From assembly GCA_049516395.1 (NCBI GenBank), contig JBEKTD010000001.1:248001-312000 (forward strand): a DNA stretch of 64,000 nucleotides, given 5' to 3'. This document shows positions 34,457 to 42,885 of this stretch, one piece after another (within the stretch, counting starts at the first letter, position 1; each line of letters opens with the position of its first letter). The notes under the pieces were generated by a model that saw nothing but the letters and a program-made list of their open reading frames with translations, was not told the DNA's origin and searched no databases. A program made the position numbers and the translations under genes. This DNA comes from Fen-1362 sp049516395 (lineage in GTDB: Bacteria; Planctomycetota; Phycisphaerae; Sedimentisphaerales; Anaerobacaceae).

Positions 34457-36202
34457 ATGGTGATTTGGTTTCCTACAAAAGCTCGATTATCAGTCCTGAT
34501 AACGGGGTTTTTGGGCTTATTGCTGTTGGGCAATATTGCTGTCGCGGAGCAGCAGTCAATCGGGAATTTTCAGCCGCAGGGGCTAAATTACGCAGGGATA
34601 TATCAGCTTAAACAAACCGACCCCAATCTCACCGGCGCTGGCGTAAAAGTTGCCCTGGTCAGCCGAAGTATTACCTACCTCGATGGTGAGCCGCAAAATG
34701 ACTACCGCCCCGCAATCGACCTCAATTGTTTCAAAGATACGCAATATATTTTCCACGACCAGCAGCTTCTGCCGGCGGGCATCTCGGCGCATTCGACCGC
34801 CGTATGCTCGATTCTTTTCGGCCGGGACCCCAACGCCTTCAATGAGCAAATCGGCGATTTCAATTACGAGGGTGCAGTCCCTGATGCGCAGGCCGATGTG
34901 TATGAGTTCTGGAGTTTTCTCGTAAACAATGTATTTCCCTGCTCCGCTCCCGATGCCGATATTATCACCGCCGACATAGGTTACCAGTTCGAGGACTGGT
35001 GGACCCGCGGCATCGAGGCGATGGTGCAAAAATATGGGTTGACCGTCGTCGTCGGCATAGGCAACGGCTCAAATTCGTCCGACCCTGTTCTTTTCCCCGG
35101 TGCGGGCAACAATGTAATTGGTGTCGGCGTTGTGAAGTCCGTTGAATCCAATGACGTCAACATCGGGCTTTCCCGTTTCGCGCTTGTATATCCCGAATAT
35201 TCCAGCAGTGGGCCGACTTCCGATACCCGCTGCAAACCTGATATCGTCGCTCCCGGCAACTGCCTTGCTGCCGTGGCGGGCGAACCGAATCTTTACGAAC
35301 CGACGGGTGACTGGTCGAGTTTCGCAACGCCGGTTGTCGCAGGCGCCGCGGCGCTGCTTATTCAACAGGCCCACGCCGACCCGAATCTTCAACAGGCCGT
35401 TTCACACGATGGCAGCAACTGCGTCATAAAATCAGTCCTGCTCAATTCCGCGACCAAACTTCCTTATTGGCACAAAGGTCTGCTGACTAAAGACGACGAC
35501 CACGATGTTCCTCTCGATTATCTGCAGGGAGCGGGAATGGTCAACGCCGTCGCAGCGAGCAAACAGTTGCTGGCAGGTCAGCATTTGCCCGGCAACTGCC
35601 CGACGGTCGGCTGGGACCTCAATAAACTTAACCTCGACCGGATACCCGAAAACACCTACAAAATTCGGATAACAAAACCCGTGGACAAAATGATTACCGC
35701 GACGGTAACCTGGAACAGGCAATTTTCTCTTGTATATCCTTTTGAGCACGATACTCAAAAAGACGCCGACCTTCGGCTTGAGGTTTGGGCTGTTGATTCG
35801 AACGACCCCAATAACAATTACCTGCTCGATTACTCCGACAGCCGAACCGACAACGTCGAGCACGTTTATACGCCGGCCGACGGCAATTTCACCGATTACG
35901 AAATCATCGTTTTGTTCAGCAATGAGCACGATGTGAATCAGCCGCAGGTCTCGCCTCCTTATGCGGTCGCCTGGAACGTAGGGCCGGTGCCCGTCAGAGA
36001 CGATGCACTCTGGTTCGACCTCAACGGCGACGGCGTGGTTGACGACCTCGATGTTAGCGTGCTTCTCGATAACCTAATTGCGAGCATGCAAACTCCGGAA
36101 GATCATTATTTGTTTGGCGATATAAATAACGACGGCGTTATCGACGTCAGCGACCTCGATATACTGATGCGTTACATCGATTCAGCGGCTGACCGTCGAT
36201 AG
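34457..36202 (+). CDS. Subtilisin-like (S8) protein with dockerin-like tail, Asp possibly missing
   Basis: An AGGAGGA site lies just before this ATG (a GTG at 34460 is equally possible; a start at 34379 is less likely). It has a signal peptide and then an S8 domain. The His motif is AHSTAVCSIL, the Ser motif WSSFATPVVAGAAALL, and NGSNSSDPV is the oxyanion region. The usual catalytic Asp strand (V-x-V-x-D-T-G) reads VALVSRSIT, without Asp. The C-terminus has two dockerin-type calcium loops (DLNGDGVVDDLDVS and DINNDGVIDVSDLD). It is either an inactive scaffold or uses another acid. It lies 30 bases upstream of the GH113 gene. Confidence 0.82.
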   Translation: MVIWFPTKARLSVLITGFLGLLLLGNIAVAEQQSIGNFQPQGLNYAGIYQLKQTDPNLTGAGVKVALVSRSITYLDGEPQNDYRPAIDLNCFKDTQYIFHDQQLLPAGISAHSTAVCSILFGRDPNAFNEQIGDFNYEGAVPDAQADVYEFWSFLVNNVFPCSAPDADIITADIGYQFEDWWTRGIEAMVQKYGLTVVVGIGNGSNSSDPVLFPGAGNNVIGVGVVKSVESNDVNIGLSRFALVYPEYSSSGPTSDTRCKPDIVAPGNCLAAVAGEPNLYEPTGDWSSFATPVVAGAAALLIQQAHADPNLQQAVSHDGSNCVIKSVLLNSATKLPYWHKGLLTKDDDHDVPLDYLQGAGMVNAVAASKQLLAGQHLPGNCPTVGWDLNKLNLDRIPENTYKIRITKPVDKMITATVTWNRQFSLVYPFEHDTQKDADLRLEVWAVDSNDPNNNYLLDYSDSRTDNVEHVYTPADGNFTDYEIIVLFSNEHDVNQPQVSPPYAVAWNVGPVPVRDDALWFDLNGDGVVDDLDVSVLLDNLIASMQTPEDHYLFGDINNDGVIDVSDLDILMRYIDSAADRR

Positions 36203-36232
36203 CATAGCTCCGCACCGGAGGAGAAAAATGAG

Positions 36233-37429
36233 ATGGGAAAAACGTTCATTAAGTTCTGTTTCGTAGCGGTATTTATCGCCTCTCTGCATGCTGGCAACTG
36301 CAATGCCATCGAATTCAAGGGAATAAGCTACACCGGCTGGAGTTGGGAGGACTACAATTCAACCAATTCCAACACGTCGCTGGCCAACGCACAAAATATC
36401 GGCTGCAATTGGGTTGCCATATGTGTCTGGTGGTTCCAGAACAACATTAATTCTACTGCTATCGCCCCCATTAAAACTTCGTATTCCGCCGATCCATGTG
36501 CTGTCCAGATTGCTGTTAACCGATGCCACCAGCTTGGTATGAGAGTTATGCTCAAGCCGATGGTCGACCTCTCGAATGACTCGTCTCACTGGCGAGGACA
36601 AATCGTCCCGTCAGCCGCCTGGTTTACCGCATATCAGAGCTTCATCGACTACTGGGCGGACTTTGCCACAGCAAACAACTGCGAGATGTTCTGTATCGGC
36701 TGCGAACTGGTTAACACCGACGGCCCCTCCCATGCCAACTCGTGGATCTCTGTCGCTAACAGTGTCCGAACACATTACTCAGGCCCTATTACCTATGCTG
36801 CCAACTGGGGCGATGAAACAAATATCACCTGGTGGAACACCGTTGATTACATAGGCATCGATGCCTACTATCCGCTGACAAGCATTGACGATCCCACTCC
36901 TGCTCAACTTGTAACCGCCTGGACCAACCGAGCAAACTCCATCGGGTCATGGCAAAGTACCAACTGGCCGGATATGAATGTAATGTTTACTGAAGTCGGC
37001 TATGGCAGTTATTCCGGCGCAAACATAACGCCCTATGCAAGCCCCGGCTCATCGTCTGTGCTGGACATCAATGAACAAAATAACTGTTATGCGGCGCTTT
37101 TGTCCGTCTGCAGGAACTATTCCTGGTGGAAAGGCGCTTTCTGGTGGAATTGGGATACAAACCCAAGCACAGGCGGACTAAACAATGATGACTATATGCC
37201 GCAAAATAAGCCCGCCTCGACCGTCACGTTGAAGGAGTATTACATCACGCTTGTCGGCGACCTCGACGACGACAGAACCGTTGACATCGATGACCTCGTA
37301 ATATTCTGCGACTATTGGCTGGACCAGAATCTCGTCGGCTGGCCCGATTTCAACAATGACAAAACGGTGGACTTCAAGGATTTTGCGCTGCTTGCGGCGA
37401 ACTGGCAAAAGTCCAGCCCGCTTCCTTAG
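36233..37429 (+). CDS. GH113 beta-mannanase with dockerin-like tail
   Basis: The 398-residue secreted protein has a signal peptide ending near NCNA and a TIM-barrel matching GH113: GISYTGWSW, MLKPMVDL, FCIGCELV (acid/base Glu), DYIGIDAYYPL and MFTEVGYGS (nucleophile Glu). GH113 enzymes cut beta-1,4-mannan. The last 55 residues hold two calcium-loop repeats (DLDDDRTVDIDDLVIFCDYWL and DFNNDKTVDFKDFALLAANW) related to the tails of the minus-strand enzymes. GGAGGAG precedes the start. It is probably co-transcribed with the S8-like gene. Confidence 0.86.
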   Translation: MGKTFIKFCFVAVFIASLHAGNCNAIEFKGISYTGWSWEDYNSTNSNTSLANAQNIGCNWVAICVWWFQNNINSTAIAPIKTSYSADPCAVQIAVNRCHQLGMRVMLKPMVDLSNDSSHWRGQIVPSAAWFTAYQSFIDYWADFATANNCEMFCIGCELVNTDGPSHANSWISVANSVRTHYSGPITYAANWGDETNITWWNTVDYIGIDAYYPLTSIDDPTPAQLVTAWTNRANSIGSWQSTNWPDMNVMFTEVGYGSYSGANITPYASPGSSSVLDINEQNNCYAALLSVCRNYSWWKGAFWWNWDTNPSTGGLNNDDYMPQNKPASTVTLKEYYITLVGDLDDDRTVDIDDLVIFCDYWLDQNLVGWPDFNNDKTVDFKDFALLAANWQKSSPLP

Positions 37430-37497
37430 TAATCCTTAAAAATACCTGCGGGACTGTGTTGCAAGTTATCTTGCGATTGGGTCAGCTTTAGTGTATT

Positions 37498-38628
37498 TTG
37501 ACCTTCGTGGAAACGAAGGTAATCAAACTCGATGTGAACGATATTGATGCGTCGGCGATAAAAGAGGCAGCCGGAATAATAGACGCTGGCGGGCTTGTCG
37601 CTTTTCCCACCGAGACCGTTTACGGCATCGCCTGTCGAGTCAGCAACGATTCATTGGCAAAGCTCTGCAACCTCAAAGGCCGGCCTACGGACAAATACTA
37701 TACCCTTCATATCGCCAATCCTTCCGATGCCCTGCGATATGTCCCCACAATTGGCCTGCGGGCGAAAAAGCTGATAAAAACCGCCTGGCCCGGGCCGCTG
37801 ACAATAGCGTTTGAGTTTGACGGGAAGGATATCGTTCGGCAAAAAGACAAACTTCCGCCGGAAGTATTCAGCAATCTTTATCACGACGGCTCAATCGGCA
37901 TTCGCTGTCCCGACAACCCCGTCGCCTCGATGCTTTTATCCCAGACGACATACCCCGTTGTCGCCCCAAGTGCGAATATCAGCGGACAATCTCCCGCTGT
38001 CGAAGCAGCCGGCATTGCCCGGCAGTTTGAGGGCCGCCTCGATATGGTTCTCGATGGCGGACGATGTAAATATGCCAAAAGCAGCACAGTCGTCCGGATA
38101 GGCCAAAAAGGCCTCGAAATAATCAGGCCCGGCGTCTATTCTGAATCACAACTCCTTGAAATGGCACAGGTTACGATTCTGTTTGTCTGCACGGGCAACA
38201 GTTGCAGAAGCCCTATGGCTGAAGGCCTGTTCAAAAAACATATTGCGGAAAAGTTGGGTTGCCCCATTGACCGACTCACGGAAAAGGGATATACAATAAC
38301 ATCTGCGGGCACGTTGGGTATGGTCGGGTTTCCCGCCAGTGACGAGGCCGTCGAGGCCTGTGCGGCAAAGGGAGTCGATATAAGCGCCCACAGAAGCAGG
38401 GCATTGACGATACACCTGATTGAGCAGAGTGATTTGATATTTGCTATGACGCAGGGACATCGGGAAGCGGTAGTGGAAATGTGCCCCGGGGCCGCGAGTA
38501 AATGTTCGCTGCTCGATGATGGGGCCGATATCCCGGACCCGATAGGTCAGTCACAGGCAGTTTACGACAATTGTGCCGAACGCATTGACAAAGCGATAAC
38601 AAAAAGAATTGATGAGATGATATTATGA
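37498..38628 (+). CDS. Fused Sua5/TsaC and low-molecular-weight phosphatase
   Basis: The 376-residue protein has two complete enzymes. Residues about 10-210 are a YrdC/Sua5 domain (GGLVAFPTETVYGIACRV, LKGRP, WPGPLTIAF, VVAPSANISG), which makes threonylcarbamoyl-AMP for tRNA t6A. Residues about 223-375 are a low-molecular-weight phosphatase with the P-loop FVCTGNSCRSPMAEG and the general-acid Asp in DIPDPIG. The Ser after CTGN resembles the Thr of arginine phosphatase YwlE more than the Ile of tyrosine phosphatases. Bacillus has separate ywlC and ywlE in this order. Start is TTG 37498 or GTG 37507, neither with a clear ribosome site. Confidence 0.9.
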   Translation: MTFVETKVIKLDVNDIDASAIKEAAGIIDAGGLVAFPTETVYGIACRVSNDSLAKLCNLKGRPTDKYYTLHIANPSDALRYVPTIGLRAKKLIKTAWPGPLTIAFEFDGKDIVRQKDKLPPEVFSNLYHDGSIGIRCPDNPVASMLLSQTTYPVVAPSANISGQSPAVEAAGIARQFEGRLDMVLDGGRCKYAKSSTVVRIGQKGLEIIRPGVYSESQLLEMAQVTILFVCTGNSCRSPMAEGLFKKHIAEKLGCPIDRLTEKGYTITSAGTLGMVGFPASDEAVEACAAKGVDISAHRSRALTIHLIEQSDLIFAMTQGHREAVVEMCPGAASKCSLLDDGADIPDPIGQSQAVYDNCAERIDKAITKRIDEMIL

Positions 38629-39098
38629 AAGTAGCGGTTGGAAGCGATCATCGAGGTTACAAAGCCAAAGAGCTGATTAAGACCATCATAATCCAGCTTG
38701 GCCATGAGTGCATTGATGTCGGGACAGTTGACGGCAACCCCGTTGATTATCCTGACCCGGCGTATCTTGCCGCCAAGGCCGTCGCGGAGAAAAAAGCCGA
38801 CAGAGCCATTTTGGCTTGCGGTACCGGCATAGGAATGAGCATCACCGCCAACAAGGTCAAAGGCATTCGTGCGGCACTCTGTTATGATGAGCTTGGCGCA
38901 CGCATTTCTCGTCATCACAATGACGCCAACGTCCTTTGCGTCTCAGGCGAGCTTTTGGGCGAAGTCCTGCTTCGCAAAATGGTCGAGGTCTGGCTCGGCA
39001 CCGATTTCGCCGGCGGAAGACACCTCCGCAGGGTCCGGAAAATCGAAGCTATCGAAAAAGAAAAGGACCCAACGTCCGTTAAAAACAACAACGATTAA
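38625..39098 (+). CDS. rpiB: Ribose-5-phosphate isomerase B
   Basis: The 157-residue protein has VAVGSDHRGYKAKELI, the active-site Cys in LACGTGIGMSITANK, and SRHHNDANVLCVSGE, all diagnostic of RpiB/LacAB isomerases. It interconverts ribose 5-phosphate and ribulose 5-phosphate in the pentose phosphate pathway. ATGA overlap with the upstream fusion gene shows coupling and recalls the Bacillus ywlC-ywlE-ywlF(rpiB) order. It has a charged C-terminal extension. Confidence 0.95.
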   Translation: MKVAVGSDHRGYKAKELIKTIIIQLGHECIDVGTVDGNPVDYPDPAYLAAKAVAEKKADRAILACGTGIGMSITANKVKGIRAALCYDELGARISRHHNDANVLCVSGELLGEVLLRKMVEVWLGTDFAGGRHLRRVRKIEAIEKEKDPTSVKNNND

Positions 39099-39197
39099 AC
39101 CGATTCCTAAGCTGAATCGCTGATTACGGAATATTCGGGGCCGCAGGTGCCGTCTTTCCGTTATCCATCTTCTGTCCTCTGTTTTTCTCCATCCGAT
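39099..39197. other. Spacer between rpiB and the small RNA promoter
   Basis: No gene is seen. CGGA (about 39127) and TTCCG (about 39157) could enclose an inner CGG/CCG hairpin, possibly the rpiB 3' end structure, but no T run follows. Confidence 0.3.
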
Positions 39198-39226
39198 TTG
39201 GATTTCTACAGAACGTAACCTATACT
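39198..39226 (+). promoter_or_regulatory. Sigma70-type promoter of a small RNA
   Basis: TTGGAT (39198-39203), an exact 17-base spacer and TATACT (39221-39226). No coding sequence follows before a terminator 110 bases on. Confidence 0.6.
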
Positions 39227-39232
39227 CTAAAT

Positions 39233-39344
39233 GGAGCTAATGAGAAACTAACGCCTTCTCTTCTCCTCTCTTCTTCGAAGGAGACGGGGTTGCTGACCGA
39301 GTAATACCCAGTGCAACGGGGGGGACCTCGTCTCCGGTTTTTTT
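39233..39344 (+). ncRNA. Probable free-standing small RNA, about 112 nt
   Basis: The unit is bounded by a good promoter and by a terminator hairpin in which GGAGACG (39280-39286) pairs with CGTCTCC (39329-39335), followed by TTTTTTT. Inside that stem, GTTGC pairs with GCAAC (about 39289 and 39312). The 5' part holds a long CU-only tract (39254-39274), able to pair with Shine-Dalgarno sequences, and its TCTCC can compete with CGTCTCC for GGAGA. No known RNA family was recognised. The 3' ends are inferred, not measured. Confidence 0.5.
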
Positions 39345-39372
39345 AAGATAAAATTTATAAGGCGTTGCAAAT

Positions 39373-39408
39373 AAAAAGGGCTGCGAGTTATCTCGCAGCC
39401 CTTTTTTT
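39373..39408. terminator. Bidirectional terminator
   Basis: GGGCTGCGAG (39378-39387) and CTCGCAGCCC (39392-39401) form a perfect 10-pair stem with a 4-base loop, flanked by A5 and T7. It ends the large minus-strand GH5 gene and blocks readthrough from the left. Confidence 0.9.
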
Positions 39409-39433
39409 GGCAATATATGTAGCGTCTATTTGT

Positions 39434-42400
39434 TTAATATGGAGGGTTATTCCCTACCAGCCAGCCGTCAACAAAAGACAACAGGTCATCTATGTCTACT
39501 GTTCCGTTGCGGTCAAAATCGGCGCCGCTGCACCAGTTGTTGTCTGCATTGCAGTCGATTTGACCCCACTGGCCGGCAAATCCCGCAAAATCCACAAATT
39601 CCAGAGAGCAGGGCGACAAATATATGCCGTCAATGACCTGCTGACTTATCCCTGGTCCCTCCCACGCTACCGATACGTTGTCGTTGTCGGTATCTTGTTT
39701 GTGCAGAACTTCAAAATAATACTTCTGGCCGGCTACCAGCGAAATTGGCGACGACTGCTGCGAAGAGTATGTATCCCATACTCGCCAGCCCGTTGGGTCC
39801 AACGTATAAGCAATCAATGACAGGTTAGCAGGGTCATCATCTGTGCTGAGAAACAGGAAGCCCATATCATCGCTGGCAATCCAGAACGTGTAGCTGCCGC
39901 TGGTTACCGGGTTTAGATACCCTAAGAATCGAGAACCGTAACTGTCGCCCCAGTTTACAGGCCCTTCCAGGTTCGTAACCAATTCTCTGCCGCTCGGATT
40001 GTCAGGGTAATTAACGTTTGAAAGCAGATCGTCTACATCGGGTCCCGGTATATCATTCCACCATTCGCGGAGTATTGACCCGGTGCCGCTCGTGGGATTA
40101 ATCGGCGTAGCGGAAACCTCGCTCGAATTAACGGATTCAAGACCAACGGTGTCAACCGCGGTAGCGACATAGTAATAGGTTGTTCCGTTGACAATATTAG
40201 TGTCAGTGTAATCCGAACTGGTTAATAAAGCGCTGTTCAATTTCACATAGCCGCTGCCCGAGGTTGTCGAACGATAAACATTGTAGCCGGCCAAATCGAA
40301 TTCGGTATTGTTGTTCCAGTCGAGCAGGACAGTTCCTACGCTTGACGCTGCCGACAGTCCGGTCGGCGCAGCCGGAGGCAAATTGGGGGCCATCTGGACT
40401 ACGAACCCTATAAGCGAATGGTTGCCGCTCGATTGGGTTATACTCGGTGTTTCGCTGGCGCCTGTTGCTGGTTTGTGTCCATCCATACCATCGTAACCTG
40501 TTACCGACAGGTCAACGTCTATAGTCCAGCCGCTCGTTACTGTGTATGTGCCAGCGACGGAGCTGGCGGCATTTTCAATTACCATATCCCCGTTGCTCGT
40601 GGCAAGTGCAGAAGTCGATACCGTAGTGTTACCTGTTACACCGGCACTGGCATTAGCTCCCACAAGAGTCGTCTGATTAACATTCTGAAGGAATACGCTG
40701 CTGTATGTAATATTGGAATCGGTGGGCGAAGATGTCCAGGTGGGCGTAAAGGTGGTGTTTGTTGCGGCATTGATGTTGGCGTCGCTGAGGATAAACGCCG
40801 CAACATACGTCCGGCTGGAGCTGCTCCCTGCGATTTTATCGATAATCTTTGTCATTGCTCTGCCGCCATAGGTTACAGCGGTCAAACTTGATGTGATGCT
40901 GCTGGTTTTTGCGTGTGCGACAAAGACCAATGCGCGATTAATGCCCGATTCTTTCGCGTGAGTTGTTCCGGTCACCCATGAGCCGATTATTCCAACGATT
41001 GGGTTGGTTTGAGGTCTGGCTGAAACCTGGCTCGAGTCGGCGGATTCATTCAATGAGGTATCCACAGCCGTAACGACGTAATAATAGCTTGTACCGTTTG
41101 TAACATTAGCGTCGTTGAAAATCGGGCTGCTCAACAGCCCTCCATTTTGCCTGGTGTAGGGGCCGCCGGAAATTGTCGAACGATATACGTTGTAGCCGTT
41201 GAAATCTACTTCGTTGTTATTGTTCCAGACAAGCAAAACATTTGCGTTACCCGCTGTAGCGGACAGGCCCGAAGGAGCCGCAGGAGGCGTCGAGTCGGCA
41301 GGAACGGTTGCTGACACCTCGATTGAATCGGCGGATGAGTTAAAGTTTGTATCTACCGCCGTTACAACATAGTAATAAGTCCTTGTGCCCGCGACGCTTG
41401 TGTCGGTGTAAGCGGAGGTTTTCGAACGCACAAGATTAAGCCGATTGATTTGGCCGCCCGATGTTGACGAACGATAAATATCGTATCCGTATAAATCGCC
41501 TTCGGTATTGCTGTTCCAGGTAAGTGTTACTGTTCCCGTGCTGGGTGTCGCCGTCAGTCCCGTCGGCGCCGCTGGCGGTATAGTGTCTCCGTTGCTGGGC
41601 TGGTTGTTGTTTCTCATCAGGTAAAGCGTATCCTTCACAAAGCCGCCCATTTCGTATGGGCCGATGCGAAGTTTATAGATCAAACCGTCAGTAAACATCG
41701 TAGGCGTCCAGTCATAACTTGAAACCCAGGCGCTGTTGCTGATGTTTCGCGCCTCACGAAAATCCTGGAGCGGCTGGCCATAGTTAGTAATAGAGCCGTA
41801 ACCGAGCGTATCGCTTGAATTGTTATAGAATCCCCATTCGCTCATAAAAACTGGGTAGCGGTTAAGGCAATTCTTAATATTAGTCGTGTACCAGTTGTTG
41901 CCGGCCGGGCTGGAAAGCCAATGGCCGGGGTAGATATGCGAAACAATAGCGATGTTATCTCCGGTGAGGGGATAAGTTGCTGCCGGCCCGATTGTCTGGG
42001 ACCAGCTCGCGCCGGCCACAAGGATAAGATTGTTGGGGGCATACGTCCGCACAATACTAATCCAGGAGTTCATATTAGTCCTGACGCTTAGCCAGTTGGC
42101 GTTATCCGAACCGAAAGTGGTATTTATCGGCTCATTGAAAAGCTCAAAAATAACGTGGCTGTCGTTGGCGAATTTCGGTGCCATATACGTCCAGAATTGG
42201 TTTGTTGATGCAACGTGGCTGTAGGTATTGTCGACATAGTGCCAGTCAACGATTGCGTAAAGGTCCTTGGTTTTACAGTAATCAACAACCGACCTGAGAA
42301 GATTATATAAATCAGTATTGTTTGGGTCGAACGGATGTGGCCAGCCGCTTACTGAATCGGGCGGGGCAATCATAATCCTGAGAACTCTGGGGTACCAGCC

Positions 42401-42649
42401 GGGAGAACTTCCGCAGGGGTCGCTTTGATTCGTCAGCCGGTTAACCATATTGATTGCGCCGCCCTCCCAGCTATCAAGGGAACCCAAATCAATCAAATCG
42501 ATGCCTCTCAGGATGACGATATTGCCGCAGGGGTCTTTGATTACATTGCCGTCTGTGTGCAGCCAGGGAGTGGCAGCATAAAGTGGGGTTGCCAGGCAGA
42601 AAAGCGCGGAAACCACGATTGTTTGAGCTAACCTTCTTTTCATCATCAT
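39434..42649 (-). CDS. Large secreted GH5 enzyme with FN3, PA14 and dockerin-like domains
   Basis: A 1071-residue secreted protein. After a signal peptide (IVVSALFCLATPLYA) comes a GH5 domain (residues about 25-350) with FELFNEPINT (acid/base) and MSEWGFYNN (nucleophile). Two fibronectin type III modules (about 356-545) follow, then an unrecognised beta-rich domain (about 548-752) and a third FN3. A PA14-like domain (about 855-1010, WIASDDMGFLFLSTDDDP) is often carbohydrate-binding. The C-terminus is dockerin-like with NWCSGADFDRNGTVDIDD. The substrate is probably beta-glucan or mannan. Its catalytic domain is close to that of the gene at 44185. Confidence 0.88.
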   Translation of the reverse strand: MMMKRRLAQTIVVSALFCLATPLYAATPWLHTDGNVIKDPCGNIVILRGIDLIDLGSLDSWEGGAINMVNRLTNQSDPCGSSPGWYPRVLRIMIAPPDSVSGWPHPFDPNNTDLYNLLRSVVDYCKTKDLYAIVDWHYVDNTYSHVASTNQFWTYMAPKFANDSHVIFELFNEPINTTFGSDNANWLSVRTNMNSWISIVRTYAPNNLILVAGASWSQTIGPAATYPLTGDNIAIVSHIYPGHWLSSPAGNNWYTTNIKNCLNRYPVFMSEWGFYNNSSDTLGYGSITNYGQPLQDFREARNISNSAWVSSYDWTPTMFTDGLIYKLRIGPYEMGGFVKDTLYLMRNNNQPSNGDTIPPAAPTGLTATPSTGTVTLTWNSNTEGDLYGYDIYRSSTSGGQINRLNLVRSKTSAYTDTSVAGTRTYYYVVTAVDTNFNSSADSIEVSATVPADSTPPAAPSGLSATAGNANVLLVWNNNNEVDFNGYNVYRSTISGGPYTRQNGGLLSSPIFNDANVTNGTSYYYVVTAVDTSLNESADSSQVSARPQTNPIVGIIGSWVTGTTHAKESGINRALVFVAHAKTSSITSSLTAVTYGGRAMTKIIDKIAGSSSSRTYVAAFILSDANINAATNTTFTPTWTSSPTDSNITYSSVFLQNVNQTTLVGANASAGVTGNTTVSTSALATSNGDMVIENAASSVAGTYTVTSGWTIDVDLSVTGYDGMDGHKPATGASETPSITQSSGNHSLIGFVVQMAPNLPPAAPTGLSAASSVGTVLLDWNNNTEFDLAGYNVYRSTTSGSGYVKLNSALLTSSDYTDTNIVNGTTYYYVATAVDTVGLESVNSSEVSATPINPTSGTGSILREWWNDIPGPDVDDLLSNVNYPDNPSGRELVTNLEGPVNWGDSYGSRFLGYLNPVTSGSYTFWIASDDMGFLFLSTDDDPANLSLIAYTLDPTGWRVWDTYSSQQSSPISLVAGQKYYFEVLHKQDTDNDNVSVAWEGPGISQQVIDGIYLSPCSLEFVDFAGFAGQWGQIDCNADNNWCSGADFDRNGTVDIDDLLSFVDGWLVGNNPPY

Positions 42650-42752
42650 TCTAACCCCAAAAAAAAGACGCAGACCCCATTTACTGGGTATGTGTGGAGA
42701 CAGTAATGATAGGCCGCAATCGGTCAGTAACTCCGTTTACCTGTTCAATATA

Positions 42753-42782
42753 AGTTTACCATAAAACCTTATACGTTTTCAA
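42753..42782 (-). promoter_or_regulatory. Possible promoter of the large GH5 gene, with shared AGTTTAYCATAA word
   Basis: On the minus strand: TTGAAA (42782-42777), an 18-base spacer and TAAACT (42758-42753). The -10 region reads TTATGGTAAACT and is nearly identical to TTATGATAAACT before the GH26 gene. Two GTTTACC words lie at 42735 and 42754. Confidence 0.45.
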
Positions 42783-42807
42783 GGATTAAGTTATTGCACA
42801 ATAAATT

Positions 42808-42844
42808 AAAAAAAGTACCGGCGGGTGTAAGTGCCTGCCGGCAC
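42808..42844 (-). terminator. Terminator of the GH26-GH5-GH5 operon
   Basis: On the minus strand GTGCCGGCAGG pairs with CCCGCCGGTAC, with one G-U and one mismatch, followed by seven T residues. Confidence 0.85.
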
Positions 42845-42885
42845 GGATGTTGCAGCAAATCAGACCCCTTAGGACTATTCAATTC

